Shown: positions 53,417 to 62,640, counted from the stretch's first letter. The stretch: DNA of 62,947 bases from JAMBLL01 sp964387145 (GCA_964387145.1 CAYLVM010000004.1:1-62947); one strand, 5' to 3'. The notes: generated by a model from the sequence alone, not told the origin. Numbers and translations are program-made.

Positions 53417-54312
53417 TCAGCAAGCTCGAGACGTTGAGCAATGCGGGCGACGACGATGACGAGCACGAAGGCGCCGGCAGCGATGGCGATCGATGCCGGG
53501 ATCTGGCCATCGGGTACACCGAGTACCGTGGAGTCGACGCCGAGCGGCCACGGCCACAGCACGCGCATCGACCCGGCCATCAACCCGATCAGCGCAGCGA
53601 TCACCGCGTCATGGTGCAGCTGGAGCGCCTTGTGCAGCACCTGGGAGAAGAGGGCAAGGCCGATGATCGTCCCGAGGACGAAGACGCCGAGAGAGACGAA
53701 GTCTCGGTCGGTGACGGCGCCGAGTACGGGCCCATACATCCCAAGGAGGATGAGGAGGAACGATCCCGAGATTCCCGGCAGGATCATGGCGCAGATGGCG
53801 ATCGCTCCCGCACCGAAGAACACCCACAGCGCAGGGTCTGTCAGCTGTGACACAGCGTTCTCGGTCGTTCCCGAGCGGAGCCCGAGGCCGACGAAGAGGA
53901 CCAGCGCTACACCGACCATGATTGCAACGTGGCGACCGTTGACCCGCGGGATCATCTGCCACGTGACGACGATGGATCCTGCGACCAGGCCGACGAACAG
54001 GGATGCCATCAGTACTGCCTGCTCCAGCAGGAGCGTCTCGAGAACACCCGAGAGGAGAGCAACGGCAAGTAACAACCCACCGCCGAGTGGCAGGATGAAC
54101 ACCCAGTCGATCCGGGCGAGCCACTTCCTCGTGCCGTTGATGTCTCCACGAATGAGGTGCCCCAACGTCGAGGAACCGGCGCGAACGGAGGCGATCAAAC
54201 GGTCGTAGATGCCGAAGATCAGAGCGATCGTCCCACCCGAGACGCCGGGAACGATGTCGGCTGCGCCCATGGTGAAGCCGCGGGCGAGCGAAAGGAGCAC
54301 AGTGCGAAGCAT
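53383..54312 (-). CDS. DUF368 family membrane protein
   Basis: 309 residues from the ATG at 54312, before LRTVLLSLARGFTMGAADIVPGVSGGTIALIFGIYDRLI, the family signature. About eight to nine membrane segments. A second copy of the PG(I/V)SGS motif (ILPGISGSFLLILLGMY) suggests internal duplication. DUF368 members include proteins reported to translocate undecaprenyl phosphate (PopT); that function is likely but not shown by sequence alone. Convergent with the FlgM-like gene and divergent from dtd. Confidence 0.88.
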   Translation of the reverse strand: MLRTVLLSLARGFTMGAADIVPGVSGGTIALIFGIYDRLIASVRAGSSTLGHLIRGDINGTRKWLARIDWVFILPLGGGLLLAVALLSGVLETLLLEQAVLMASLFVGLVAGSIVVTWQMIPRVNGRHVAIMVGVALVLFVGLGLRSGTTENAVSQLTDPALWVFFGAGAIAICAMILPGISGSFLLILLGMYGPVLGAVTDRDFVSLGVFVLGTIIGLALFSQVLHKALQLHHDAVIAALIGLMAGSMRVLWPWPLGVDSTVLGVPDGQIPASIAIAAGAFVLVIVVARIAQRLELADQALSNASEGR

Positions 54313-54357
54313 GGAGACGAGTGTAGGTTGGCGCGCCCGGACAGTGAGGGAGCGGTC

Positions 54358-54983
54358 ATGAGAGCGGTGATCCAGAGGGTACGTGGTGCAACCGTCACGG
54401 TCGATGGTGGCGAGGTAGCGTCGATCGACACGGGTCTGCTGGTGCTCGTAGGTGTCGTACCCGCCGACGTTCTCACGGACGCTGAGGTTCTGGCACGCAA
54501 GCTGGCAACTCTGCGGATCTTCCCCGATGATGCAGGAAAGATGAACCTCTCGGTCATCGATGTCGAGGGGTCGGTGCTCGTGGTCTCCCAGTTCACGCTC
54601 ACTGGCGATGTTGGGAAGGGCAGGCGGCCGTCGTTCACCAAGGCTGCGCCTCCGGACCATGCAGCCACCGTCATCGATCACCTCGTAGCGACGGTGCGGG
54701 GTCTGGGGGTGCCGGTCGAGATCGGCCGCTTCGGNNNNNNNNNNNNNNNNNNNNNNNNNNNNNNNNNNNNNNNNNNNNNNNNNNNNNNNNNNNNNNNNNN
54801 NNNNNNNNNNNNNNNNNNNNNNNNNNNNNNNNNNACCTCGTAGCGACGGTGCGGGGTCTGGGGGTGCCGGTCGAGATCGGCCGCTTCGGCGCGATGATGG
54901 AGGTGTCCCTGACGAACTGGGGTCCCGTGACGTTCGTCGTCGACGTGGTCGACGGCGCGATCGCGTCCACCGGTGCCCGGTAG
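54358..54983 (+). CDS. dtd: D-aminoacyl-tRNA deacylase, split by assembly gap 2
   Basis: MRAVIQRVRGATVTVDGG, GLLVLVGV, RIFPDDAGKMNLSV and the catalytic VSQFTLTGD lie before the gap, and FGAMMEVSLTNWGPVTFVVDV after it. Removing the 100 Ns and one copy of the 55-base duplicate leaves 471 bases, an intact 156-residue protein of normal length with the NxGPV motif in frame. Reading through the gap as written breaks the frame. The enzyme removes D-amino acids from tRNA. It should be treated as one intact gene. Confidence 0.93.
54680..54889. other. Assembly gap 2 with duplicated 55-base flanks
   Basis: Bases 54680-54734 are identical to 54835-54889, with 100 Ns between. Deleting 155 bases restores the dtd reading frame, which is independent proof that the gap is false. 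Confidence 0.95.
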
Positions 54984-55029
54984 GATGTCGATGGATCGGA
55001 TCGAACGATGAACGCGGAAGGAGTCCATG

Positions 55030-55209
55030 ATGGGCCTACTCGATGATGTGACCGGCAAGGCGAAAGATCTCGTCGAAGGGAACGAAGACAAGGTCGAGGC
55101 AGGCATCGATGCAGCCGCAGACTTCGCCGATGACAAGACCGGTGGCGAGCACACCGACAAGATCGACATGGCAGCCGACAAGGCGAAGGACCTCCTCCCC
55201 GACGACTGA
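55030..55209 (+). CDS. MT0933-type small protein (putative antitoxin family)
   Basis: 59 residues; AAGGAG lies seven bases before the ATG at 55030 (an ATG three bases earlier is also present). It begins GLLDDVTGKAKDLVEGNEDKV and contains DDKTGGEHTDKIDMAADKAKDLL, matching the small actinobacterial Rv0909/MT0933 family annotated as antitoxin. No toxin gene is adjacent, so a toxin-antitoxin role is doubtful here. The sequence is acidic and helical. A 23-pair terminator hairpin follows 11 bases after its stop. Confidence 0.75.
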   Translation: MGLLDDVTGKAKDLVEGNEDKVEAGIDAAADFADDKTGGEHTDKIDMAADKAKDLLPDD

Positions 55210-55220
55210 CCCCCACGTTT

Positions 55221-55272
55221 GGACTCTGGCGCTGATACGGCTCGGATACGAGCCGTATCAGCGCCAGAGTCC
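55221..55272. terminator. 52-base perfect palindrome, bidirectional terminator
   Basis: 23 perfect base pairs with a six-base loop (GGATAC) lie between the convergent MT0933-like and AdnB-like genes; the outer end touches the helicase stop codon. The arm begins GGACTCTGGCGCTGATACGG. It is much longer than a normal terminator and has no U tract. Confidence 0.7.
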
Positions 55273-58200
55273 TAGGTGACGGTGGATCGGCCGGCGGGGC
55301 AGAGGTGGAGGAAGTCGCACCAGCGGCAACTCGGTGAGGGCCGGGGGTCGAAAGGTCCGGTGACGGCGGTGGCGATGAGATCGTCGACGTGGGATCGAGC
55401 TTCGGTGATCCAGGTTCCGTCCACATCGGTCGAGACCTCCTCACAGGCAGTACCTCCGAAGTAGGCGAAGGTGACCTGAAGGCGCTCGGGCACTGTTCCT
55501 GCGATGGCGCCATCGGTGACGGCGAGTGCGTAGGCCTCGAGTTGAACGTCTCGCGCCTCGGCGTCGCGCCGCACACCCGACTTGTAGTCGACGATCTCCC
55601 ACGTCCCGTCGTCGTGCTCGTAGATGGCGTCGATCTTGCCGCGAACGGATCCCTGTTCGATGCTCAGAACGAAAGGCACTTCAGCGAAGCGAGCCTGTGA
55701 GGCGTGGAAACGCGACTCCTCGAACACCTCCCACGGGTTGCGACGATCTGTGCCCGGGGTGTCGCCGGTAGCTTCGTCGACGCCCCCGACGTCGTTGGGA
55801 TCGAACGTCGAGGTGCCAAGAGACGCGATCCCCAGGTTGTGGAGTTCCACCTGGCGGTGGAACCTCGTGCCGGCGATGGCAGAGATGCGCGGGCGACGGG
55901 GTAGGCGATCGTGATGGATCCATTTGAACTTGAGGGGGCACTCGGCGAGGGCGACGAGGTTCGTGACCGATGTGGAGAAGGTGTCCATCGAGCGCTCCAC
56001 CGTTGGCACCTGGAGGTTCCCGATCTGCATCACGAGCTGTTCGCTCCGACGCTCCACGTCGTCGACCAGTTCGATGTGGTGGTCGATGATCCATTGTGGA
56101 TCATCGATACGATCCCTCAACGCCGTTGCCCAGTCGTCGGGGAACAAGGGGTCGGGGATGTCGAGTATGTCCTCCTCGGGCATCGGTGCCGGTTTCGGAC
56201 CGGGCTCTGAGACCCACGCAACGGTCGTCGATCCCGCAACGGTGTGTGCCATCTCGAGCAGAGGTGAGGGCGATCGAGGTTTGCCGACATCCTGGTCCCA
56301 GGCGTGGCCGGTCATGATGAGATCATGTTTGGCACGCGTTACCGCCACGTACGCGAGGCGCCACTCGGCGTCTTCGTGGCGGGACTTGAGCACCGCTCTG
56401 CGATCCGACGCCGTCGCTGCCGAGTCTGCATCGACGTACGACGCTCGGTCGAGGCGGAGGGAGTAGGGGAGTGACAGGGCAGAGGTACCTGGATCATCGT
56501 ATGTCCGGACTCGGGTGGGAAACGTCCCTTTGGCGAGACACGGCAGGAACACGACCGGCCACTCGAGTCCCTTGGCGGTGTGGGCGGTGATGACCTGTAC
56601 GACGTCGTCGGAGATATCTGCGGCAGCCTCGAGTTCTTCAGCAGACGTGGCGTCTTCGAGGGCGTCGACGTAGCGGAGGAATGCGGCGAGAGTCGGCTTG
56701 CCGTCCAGCGGACGCCACCGGTGGGCGAGGGAGGCGAAGCGCCCGATGTTGACCCGTGCGGTGACCGACTGCGGAGATGGTTGGGCAGCGACTTCATCCC
56801 AGAAACCGAGCTGGTCGATGACCATCGACAGCGTGCGTGGCACAGGGAGCATCTGGGCCCGAGCACGGAGATCGACGTGGTGCGATCTGAACCTCTCGAG
56901 GCGTTCTTGGCCGTCGGGCGTGAGACCTTCGACCTCGTCGAGGTGTTCGAGCGCAACGGCGAGGTCCCGTCCTTGGGAGTGGCTGCACCATCGTGCGAGG
57001 CACGAGATGTCCCGCATCCCAACGCGGTACATCCCACCCATCCAGATGCGCAGGAGTGACGGTTCGTCGCCTGGATCTCCGAGAAGCCTGAGCCAGGCGA
57101 GTAGATCTGCAACTTCCGGGATCGTGAGGAGCTCACCCATCGAGCTCACAGCATGGGGGATCTCTGCCCGACGCAGGGCACGCACGATGGCTGGGATCGT
57201 CGATCGCTTGCGGCACAGGACGGCGAACTCGGACCACGGTTGCCCTGTCCGGTGACGTTCTTCGATCGTTTCTGCGATCCATGCCGCCTCCTCGAGATCG
57301 GACGTGAACCAGCCGACCTCGAGAACTCCGTCGGCAGCGTCGTCGTTCGCCGTGAGCGGTTTGGACGCCTCGAGACGGGGGAGAAGGGTCTGGATCTCGT
57401 TCGCGAGATCCAGAACGACCCTATCGGAACGACGGTTGATGCTCAACGGCAGGGTTTCTGTGGCAAGGCCGTCGGGCCGTGGGAAGTGCTGTGGGAAATC
57501 GATGAAGTTCTCGAGGGAGGCGCCACGCCACTCATAGATGGTCTGGTCGGCATCGCCGACGGCCGTCACGGCTGTCTCACGGCCCGAGAACACAGCCGTG
57601 AGAAGGCGACGTTGGGCGGGGTCCGTGTCCTGGTACTCGTCGAGGAGCACGGTGTCGTAGCGAGCGGCGAGCTGTGACGAGATCTCGTCGAAGCCTTCGA
57701 CGAGATCGACGGCCAGTCGGATGAGATCTCCGAACTCGAGGAAGTCGAGTTGATACTTGGCCGCGGCGTAACTCTCGGCGGCATGGGCAAGCGCGATGCG
57801 TTTCTGCCACACCTCGTCTGGATCGCTCGGTGCGACGCGTTCGATGTCATCGACGGTGAGCAGATTCGCCGTCATGGCGTCTGCCATTGCGAGGAGTTCT
57901 TCCTTGCGCTTTGAGAGCGCCGCGAGGTCGAGTCCCGTACTGTCGAGTCCGCGCAGGACACGGTACGCGAGTTCGGAACGATGGCCTTCATCCATCAGGG
58001 ACGTCGTGGGCCGGTAGCGAACGAACGCCCCGAACTCCTCGAGGATCGATGTCGCGAAACCGTGATAGGTTGCGACTTCGACCTCTCTGCCATCAGACCG
58101 ATCACCGATCGCCGCCCGGAGACGGATCCGGAGTTCGTCGGCCGCCTTGTTGGTGAAGGTGATACCGAGGGCCCTGGTCGGGTCGCCACCGCGTCGGACT

Positions 58201-58325
58201 CCCGCGGCGAGACGCTCGACGATCGTCGTCGTCTTCCCCGTTCCGGCGCCGGCAACAACGCGCAGAGGGACGGGGGGGTATTCGATGATGGCTCGCTGTT
58301 CTCGTGTCGGTGTGAACCCTGTCAT
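55272..58325 (-). CDS. UvrD-family helicase-nuclease, AdnB-like
   Basis: 1017 residues. The helicase domain has a Q-motif (FTPTREQRAII), Walker A AGAGTGKTTT (near 25-34), FTNKAADELR, Walker B LLDEYQDTDPAQ, GDADQTIYEWRGA, and motif VI YVAVTRAKHDL. The C-terminal 250 residues form a RecB-type nuclease: cluster Cys in ALAECPLKFK, catalytic GKIDAIYE...WEIVDYKSG, and CRWCDFLHLC for a 4Fe-4S site. This is the architecture of AdnB, the lead motor of the actinobacterial end-resection complex. Its start overlaps the AdnA-like stop (ATGA). Confidence 0.87.
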   Translation of the reverse strand: MTGFTPTREQRAIIEYPPVPLRVVAGAGTGKTTTIVERLAAGVRRGGDPTRALGITFTNKAADELRIRLRAAIGDRSDGREVEVATYHGFATSILEEFGAFVRYRPTTSLMDEGHRSELAYRVLRGLDSTGLDLAALSKRKEELLAMADAMTANLLTVDDIERVAPSDPDEVWQKRIALAHAAESYAAAKYQLDFLEFGDLIRLAVDLVEGFDEISSQLAARYDTVLLDEYQDTDPAQRRLLTAVFSGRETAVTAVGDADQTIYEWRGASLENFIDFPQHFPRPDGLATETLPLSINRRSDRVVLDLANEIQTLLPRLEASKPLTANDDAADGVLEVGWFTSDLEEAAWIAETIEERHRTGQPWSEFAVLCRKRSTIPAIVRALRRAEIPHAVSSMGELLTIPEVADLLAWLRLLGDPGDEPSLLRIWMGGMYRVGMRDISCLARWCSHSQGRDLAVALEHLDEVEGLTPDGQERLERFRSHHVDLRARAQMLPVPRTLSMVIDQLGFWDEVAAQPSPQSVTARVNIGRFASLAHRWRPLDGKPTLAAFLRYVDALEDATSAEELEAAADISDDVVQVITAHTAKGLEWPVVFLPCLAKGTFPTRVRTYDDPGTSALSLPYSLRLDRASYVDADSAATASDRRAVLKSRHEDAEWRLAYVAVTRAKHDLIMTGHAWDQDVGKPRSPSPLLEMAHTVAGSTTVAWVSEPGPKPAPMPEEDILDIPDPLFPDDWATALRDRIDDPQWIIDHHIELVDDVERRSEQLVMQIGNLQVPTVERSMDTFSTSVTNLVALAECPLKFKWIHHDRLPRRPRISAIAGTRFHRQVELHNLGIASLGTSTFDPNDVGGVDEATGDTPGTDRRNPWEVFEESRFHASQARFAEVPFVLSIEQGSVRGKIDAIYEHDDGTWEIVDYKSGVRRDAEARDVQLEAYALAVTDGAIAGTVPERLQVTFAYFGGTACEEVSTDVDGTWITEARSHVDDLIATAVTGPFDPRPSPSCRWCDFLHLCPAGRSTVT

Positions 58326-61258
58326 CGGATGAACGCCTCTCTACCTTCGGGTCGTACAGGGCATACGAGAGCGACGTCACACCCCGTACAGGCCCGGCCT
58401 ATGAGCGGATCGAAAGCTTCATCGGCGATCGCGGTGGATATCTCCTCGAGCCGGGTGGTCACAGTGCGGAGCGATCCCACGTCGAACGCCCGCTTCGCGA
58501 TGCTGTCTTTCGTCGGTTTCGCCCGCGGGTACCAGAACTCGGCTCCCGTCACAGGGCCGTGTGAACGGAGGGACTCGTCGCTGCGGGCGGCAAGGAGGTA
58601 GTAGCCGAGCTGGATCGACTCGGCCGCCTCTGCAACGGTGACCGTCTGACCCGATGTCTTGTAGTCGACGACAACGAGTTCCTCGCCGCGCTGCTCGATC
58701 CGATCGGCACGGCCGAACCATTCGACACCCGCGATTGCAAGCTTGAGGCCCTTCTCGAGGGAGACCGGTCGTCCTGAGGCGGGCCAGAGATCGTAGAGGG
58801 TGTCGAGCGTCGCCTCGGCCCGCGCGTGCCAGGACCTGCCGACGGCGTCATCGTCGAACCCGGAGTCACTCCAGAGCCGATCGAGGCACACCTGGGCCTC
58901 CTTGCGAGTTGATCGAGCCCGTCCGTCGTCGAGTGCAGCCTTCTCAGCTTCCTCGAGGATCGTGTGGATGAGCGTACCGAAACGCATGTAGTCGTTCGTG
59001 TCGTCCTGGGTGAGGAGGTAGCGTTCGACGGCGTACTTGCGAGGGCAGGCTTCATACGCCATTGCCTGGCTCGGGGACAGACGAAGCCTCTCGGGGACGA
59101 TCCGGTCGTCGGGACCACGTTGGAGGGTGCCGTACCGTTCCAGCGGGTGCGCGAGGCCGAGATCGGGACCACGTGCGAGGACATCGAGTGCTGCCAACCG
59201 GTTGATCGGAGACGCGACTGGGTCCTTGAGGATCCGGCGGAGCGAAGCCTCGAACGAGCGCGGCGTCAACGGATCCGTGTTGTGGCGTGGCCGGGTCACC
59301 GGCGCGACGAGGGAGAGGAACCGGCTCGGTTGGGAGCCCTGGTGGTCCTGGTCGTTGCTCGTTGCCGTCCACACCACGCGTGAAGTCGCTCTCGTCATGG
59401 CGGTGTACGCGAGCCGCCGCTCTTCGTCGAGTCGGAAGGCGACGTAGTCATTCGTGTCCGCTGGAAGATGTGGGTTAAGGAGGCGAACGCCGAGAAGGGA
59501 GTCTCTGGATCGCAGGTCGGGCAACTCGCCCTCGACGGCGTGCGCGATGTACACGACGTCGAACTCGGTGCCTTTGGCACGGTGAAGTGTCGAGAGGGTG
59601 ACACCTCCGCCGTCGGCGGCGCGGAACGTGAACAGTGGATCTGCTTCGAAGTCGGCGCCGCTGATGAGTTCGCCGTGATCGGCGAGCGTAGCCCCGGGAG
59701 ACCTCTCGACGAGCCTCGTGAGAACCTGGCCGAACGCCGACCATGCTCTGCGATCACCCGCTCGGGTGTCGTCGAGAGCAACGTCGACGAGCTGAGGAAG
59801 CGTCGCCCACAGATGCCAGAGGCCCGCGGGCGCAGGGACGTCGAACGCCCATGTGGGATCCATGAGAAGTGCAGCGAGTGGAGCGCCTTCGGGGACCCGC
59901 TGTGTGATCACATCGCTCCAGGATGTTCCCGAACCGGCGAGCCGGGTCATGTCGTTGACCGCCCCGTAGGGCAGCGAGAAGAACGGACTCGTGAGAACCC
60001 TGGCGATAGCGAGATCGGTGTCCTCGCCTGCTCCTGCAGCCGTGACGAGGTCATGGACGAGGCGTACGACGGGTTCGTCGGTGAGTCGACCTTCTGTGAA
60101 GGAGTGGGGGATCGAGCGGCGTTCGAGTGCCGATGCGAGTTCGACTCCGAAGTCGGTGTTCGATCGCGTGAACACAGCGATTCTCTCGAGGGGAACGCCG
60201 TCGAGCAGATGTACCCGCTCGATGTCCGATGCCAGCCACTCGGTCTCGTCAGACGTCGTTGTGAACGTGTGGGATGCAACGCATCCGCCGGTGCGGGTGC
60301 TGAGGACCTTCCCGGCACCGCCAGGGAGCGCTCTGGCTGTGACGCCGACTGCGGCGTCGAGGATCTCCGTCGGGACCCTGAACGATGTGGTGAGAACGAT
60401 TCGCTCTGCTTGGATGCCGAGCCGATCGTGTGCATCGCGGGGAAAACTGAACACGTTGGTGATGTCCGTACCGCGAAACGAGTAGATCGACTGATAGGGG
60501 TCTGCGGCGACGACGACATCCCGACACGACGCAGCGAGGAGGAACAGCATCTCGGCCTGCGCCGGTGACGAATCCTGGTACTCGTCTGCGACGACGAGAC
60601 GGAATCGTGTGGCCTTCCCAGGCCACCGCTCGAGTGCTGTGATGGCCTCTGAGAGGATCCGTCCGTAGTCGGTGCGGTGCTCGGTGTCGAGTCGCTCGTT
60701 GTAGCGGGTGAGGAACCCGGCCATCGCGACGAAACGCGGATCGGTCATCGAAGCGAGATCGTTGGCTGTGACGAGCTGTTCGTGGCACCGCAGGATGAAG
60801 TCGGTGACCTCACCGGCCATGATGGACGAGTCGAGCAGCGTTCGATACCCGGCCGGCCAGTTTCCGGGAGGTTCTTCGGTGAGCAGTTCGGCGACGAGTT
60901 GCTCCTGTTCTGCTGCAGTGAGCACGGTCGGAGTCTTCTCCCACCCGAGGCTTGCGGCGTTCGCTTCGACGATGCGCATCGCGAGAGCGTGGTAGGTGGT
61001 GACACTGATCCGGTACGCCGGAGGCCCCAGGGCGTCGACCAGGCGTCTGGTGAGGTCGGCGACGCCCGAGCGAGAGAACCCGAGTACGACGATCTCTTCA
61101 GGTGCAATCCCGCCGTCGCGCACTGCAGCTTCGACACGTGCGATGAGGAACTGGGTCTTGCCGGTACCAGGGCCACCAACGATGATCTGTGGATGGCCGG
61201 CGAGCGCCGTGTGGTCGTTCCAGAGCTCCGGAGTCACCCTTGTCTCGTTCGGGAGCAC
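58322..61258 (-). CDS. UvrD-family helicase-nuclease, AdnA-like
   Basis: 978 residues. Walker A VGGPGTGKTQF (near 27-37), GFSRSGVADLTRRL, Walker B VVADEYQDSSPAQ, ADPYQSIYSFRGT and motif VI YTAMTRATSRVV. The C-terminal nuclease has YEACPRKYAVERYLL, LVVVDYKTSGQ and CTGCDVALVC. AdnA and AdnB form a heterodimer that unwinds and digests DNA at double-strand breaks. A small nuclease gene lies 36 bases upstream on the same strand. Confidence 0.87.
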   Translation of the reverse strand: MLPNETRVTPELWNDHTALAGHPQIIVGGPGTGKTQFLIARVEAAVRDGGIAPEEIVVLGFSRSGVADLTRRLVDALGPPAYRISVTTYHALAMRIVEANAASLGWEKTPTVLTAAEQEQLVAELLTEEPPGNWPAGYRTLLDSSIMAGEVTDFILRCHEQLVTANDLASMTDPRFVAMAGFLTRYNERLDTEHRTDYGRILSEAITALERWPGKATRFRLVVADEYQDSSPAQAEMLFLLAASCRDVVVAADPYQSIYSFRGTDITNVFSFPRDAHDRLGIQAERIVLTTSFRVPTEILDAAVGVTARALPGGAGKVLSTRTGGCVASHTFTTTSDETEWLASDIERVHLLDGVPLERIAVFTRSNTDFGVELASALERRSIPHSFTEGRLTDEPVVRLVHDLVTAAGAGEDTDLAIARVLTSPFFSLPYGAVNDMTRLAGSGTSWSDVITQRVPEGAPLAALLMDPTWAFDVPAPAGLWHLWATLPQLVDVALDDTRAGDRRAWSAFGQVLTRLVERSPGATLADHGELISGADFEADPLFTFRAADGGGVTLSTLHRAKGTEFDVVYIAHAVEGELPDLRSRDSLLGVRLLNPHLPADTNDYVAFRLDEERRLAYTAMTRATSRVVWTATSNDQDHQGSQPSRFLSLVAPVTRPRHNTDPLTPRSFEASLRRILKDPVASPINRLAALDVLARGPDLGLAHPLERYGTLQRGPDDRIVPERLRLSPSQAMAYEACPRKYAVERYLLTQDDTNDYMRFGTLIHTILEEAEKAALDDGRARSTRKEAQVCLDRLWSDSGFDDDAVGRSWHARAEATLDTLYDLWPASGRPVSLEKGLKLAIAGVEWFGRADRIEQRGEELVVVDYKTSGQTVTVAEAAESIQLGYYLLAARSDESLRSHGPVTGAEFWYPRAKPTKDSIAKRAFDVGSLRTVTTRLEEISTAIADEAFDPLIGRACTGCDVALVCPVRPEGREAFIR

Positions 61259-61294
61259 CAGTGGATCCTTACCGCGAGACGACGATCGAGCAGC

Positions 61295-62131
61295 TCACGA
61301 CGTCTCCTCGTTGTCATCCTGCCAAACGGGGCACAGATCGGTCTTGAAGTCGCACCAGTTGCACAACGGTGACTTCTTCGCAGGCCATCGTCCCGTGGAG
61401 ATGGCACGGTCGATGGCTGCCCACAGTGCCTCGAGCTGGCGCTCCATTGCATCGAGCTGGGCGTCGGTGACGTCCATCGTGTACTCGGTTGGCCCGTTGA
61501 GGTAGAGCAGGCGCAGACGGTCCGGGGTGACGTTTCTCGTGATGCGGATCAACAGGGCGTAGATCTTGAGGGCGAAGAACGCCTTGTTCGCATACTTCTC
61601 GGGTGGTGCCTTGCCCGTCTTGTAATCCGTGATGACGAGAACCTCTCTCGAGCTGCCGTCGGGTGCGGTCTCGGTGACCGACTCCATGCGGTCGAGGATG
61701 CCTCGTATGGTCATGTCGTTCACCGCGACGGTGAGGTCCATCTCGAGCTCGAGCGGTTCGAACGACGTTGGATCTTCGACGGTGAAGTAGGACGCGAGGA
61801 GCCCGAGCGACTCGATACCCCACGTGCGTTCGTCGTCTGCCGAAGCGAAGAGCTCCGGATACTCCTGTGCCTTGAGCTCCATCCACGCCGATCGAAACAG
61901 CTCGTAGAGCCGATCCGGCGTCCGTTCGTGTGCAGGAAGTTCGAACAGGCGCTCGAGCGCGAGGTGCGCAGTGGTGCCCCGTGCCTGATAGACGGTCGGT
62001 ACGGTCGGGATCTTGTCGATCGATTTGAACTTGTACAGCTGTGGACAGGTCTTGAAATCGCTAGCACGGCTCGGTGACAGGGATGTCAGCTTCGGAGGAG
62101 TGATCGTGGTGTTCGTTGGATCGTTCGCCAT
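61295..62131 (-). CDS. RecB-family PD-(D/E)XK nuclease with Fe-S cysteines
   Basis: 278 residues, a stand-alone nuclease module. FKTCPQLYKFKS, a central RGILDRMESV with the catalytic Asp, VLVITDYKTGKAP, and CNWCDFKTDLCP give the four cysteines and the DxK core of RecB/Cas4-like nucleases. It is the first gene of the run nuclease - AdnA-like - AdnB-like. It may add a third nuclease to the resection machinery. No CRISPR array is present, so Cas4 is unlikely. Confidence 0.83.
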   Translation of the reverse strand: MANDPTNTTITPPKLTSLSPSRASDFKTCPQLYKFKSIDKIPTVPTVYQARGTTAHLALERLFELPAHERTPDRLYELFRSAWMELKAQEYPELFASADDERTWGIESLGLLASYFTVEDPTSFEPLELEMDLTVAVNDMTIRGILDRMESVTETAPDGSSREVLVITDYKTGKAPPEKYANKAFFALKIYALLIRITRNVTPDRLRLLYLNGPTEYTMDVTDAQLDAMERQLEALWAAIDRAISTGRWPAKKSPLCNWCDFKTDLCPVWQDDNEETS

Positions 62132-62155
62132 GTCAGGAGCGTACCTGGCGGGTGT

Positions 62156-62188
62156 GACAGAATCGGGGAGCGGGTGCCCGATTCTGTC
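62156..62188. terminator. Hairpin upstream of the RecB-family nuclease
   Basis: Perfect 12-pair stem GACAGAATCGGG/CCCGATTCTGTC with a nine-base loop, 25 bases before the nuclease start on the minus strand. It could terminate a transcript from either side or be a 5' leader element. Confidence 0.45.
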
Positions 62189-62229
62189 TCTGTGCGACGA
62201 TCACCCGCAGATCCTGGGCTCCCGACCCC

Positions 62230-62270
62230 TTTCGCGACACGTCGCGAAAACTCGATATGGGTCGCGAAAA
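62230..62270. promoter_or_regulatory. Phased GTCGCGAAAA repeats
   Basis: GTCGCGAAAA at 62241-62250 and again at 62261-62270 (20 bases apart, two helical turns), plus the reverse complement TTTCGCGAC at 62230-62238. The geometry suits cooperative binding of a dimeric regulator near the promoter of the nuclease operon. Confidence 0.45.
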
Positions 62271-62356
62271 CCAAGAAGCTGTGTGGGTTGCGGTTGCACG
62301 TCGACTCATCTATTTTTCAGATTGTCCGGAGGCGCAAGCCGAAGGATGGGCACAGG

Positions 62357-62640
62357 CCCGACTCCTCACCCGAGTCGGTCCACCGGGAAACCGGGTGCCG
62401 GGCGGCGAAGGGCAACCGAACCCGCCAGCTGATCGCCTCGGCGATCGGTTCCGATCTCGAGGAGGAGCCCAGACTTCGAGAGATCAACGGGGATCTGCCG
62501 AAAGGTCGATCACCACCGGATGCAGCCTCGGCTGCAAACGGACGCCACCGAGAGCCTCGGCTCGAAGTGGCAGGTTCCAAGCGAACCTGGCGGCTTCGGC
62601 CACCAGCAAGGGAGGAGCCACCCCGGGTGGAGTCGGGCAA
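62357..62640. ncRNA. Hairpin-rich segment, possible structured RNA
   Basis: Successive GC-rich hairpins: CCGACTC/GAGTCGG (62358-62378), GATCGC-CTCG-GCGATC (62431-62446), GCAGC-CTCG-GCTGC (62522-62535), CCAC-GAGC-CTCG-GCTC-GTGG with a CGA/GAA internal loop (62545-62570), CAGGTTC/GAACCTG (62571-62589) and CTGG-GGC-TTCG-GCC-CCAG (62587-62606). No named RNA family is recognised, and the strand is unknown. Confidence 0.3.

Noticed and set aside
55030..55209. A toxin-antitoxin module
   Set aside because: The MT0933-like protein is annotated as antitoxin in databases, but no candidate toxin gene lies beside it.
61295..62131. Cas4 of a CRISPR system
   Set aside because: No repeat-spacer array or other cas gene is present; the neighbours are AdnAB-like helicases.
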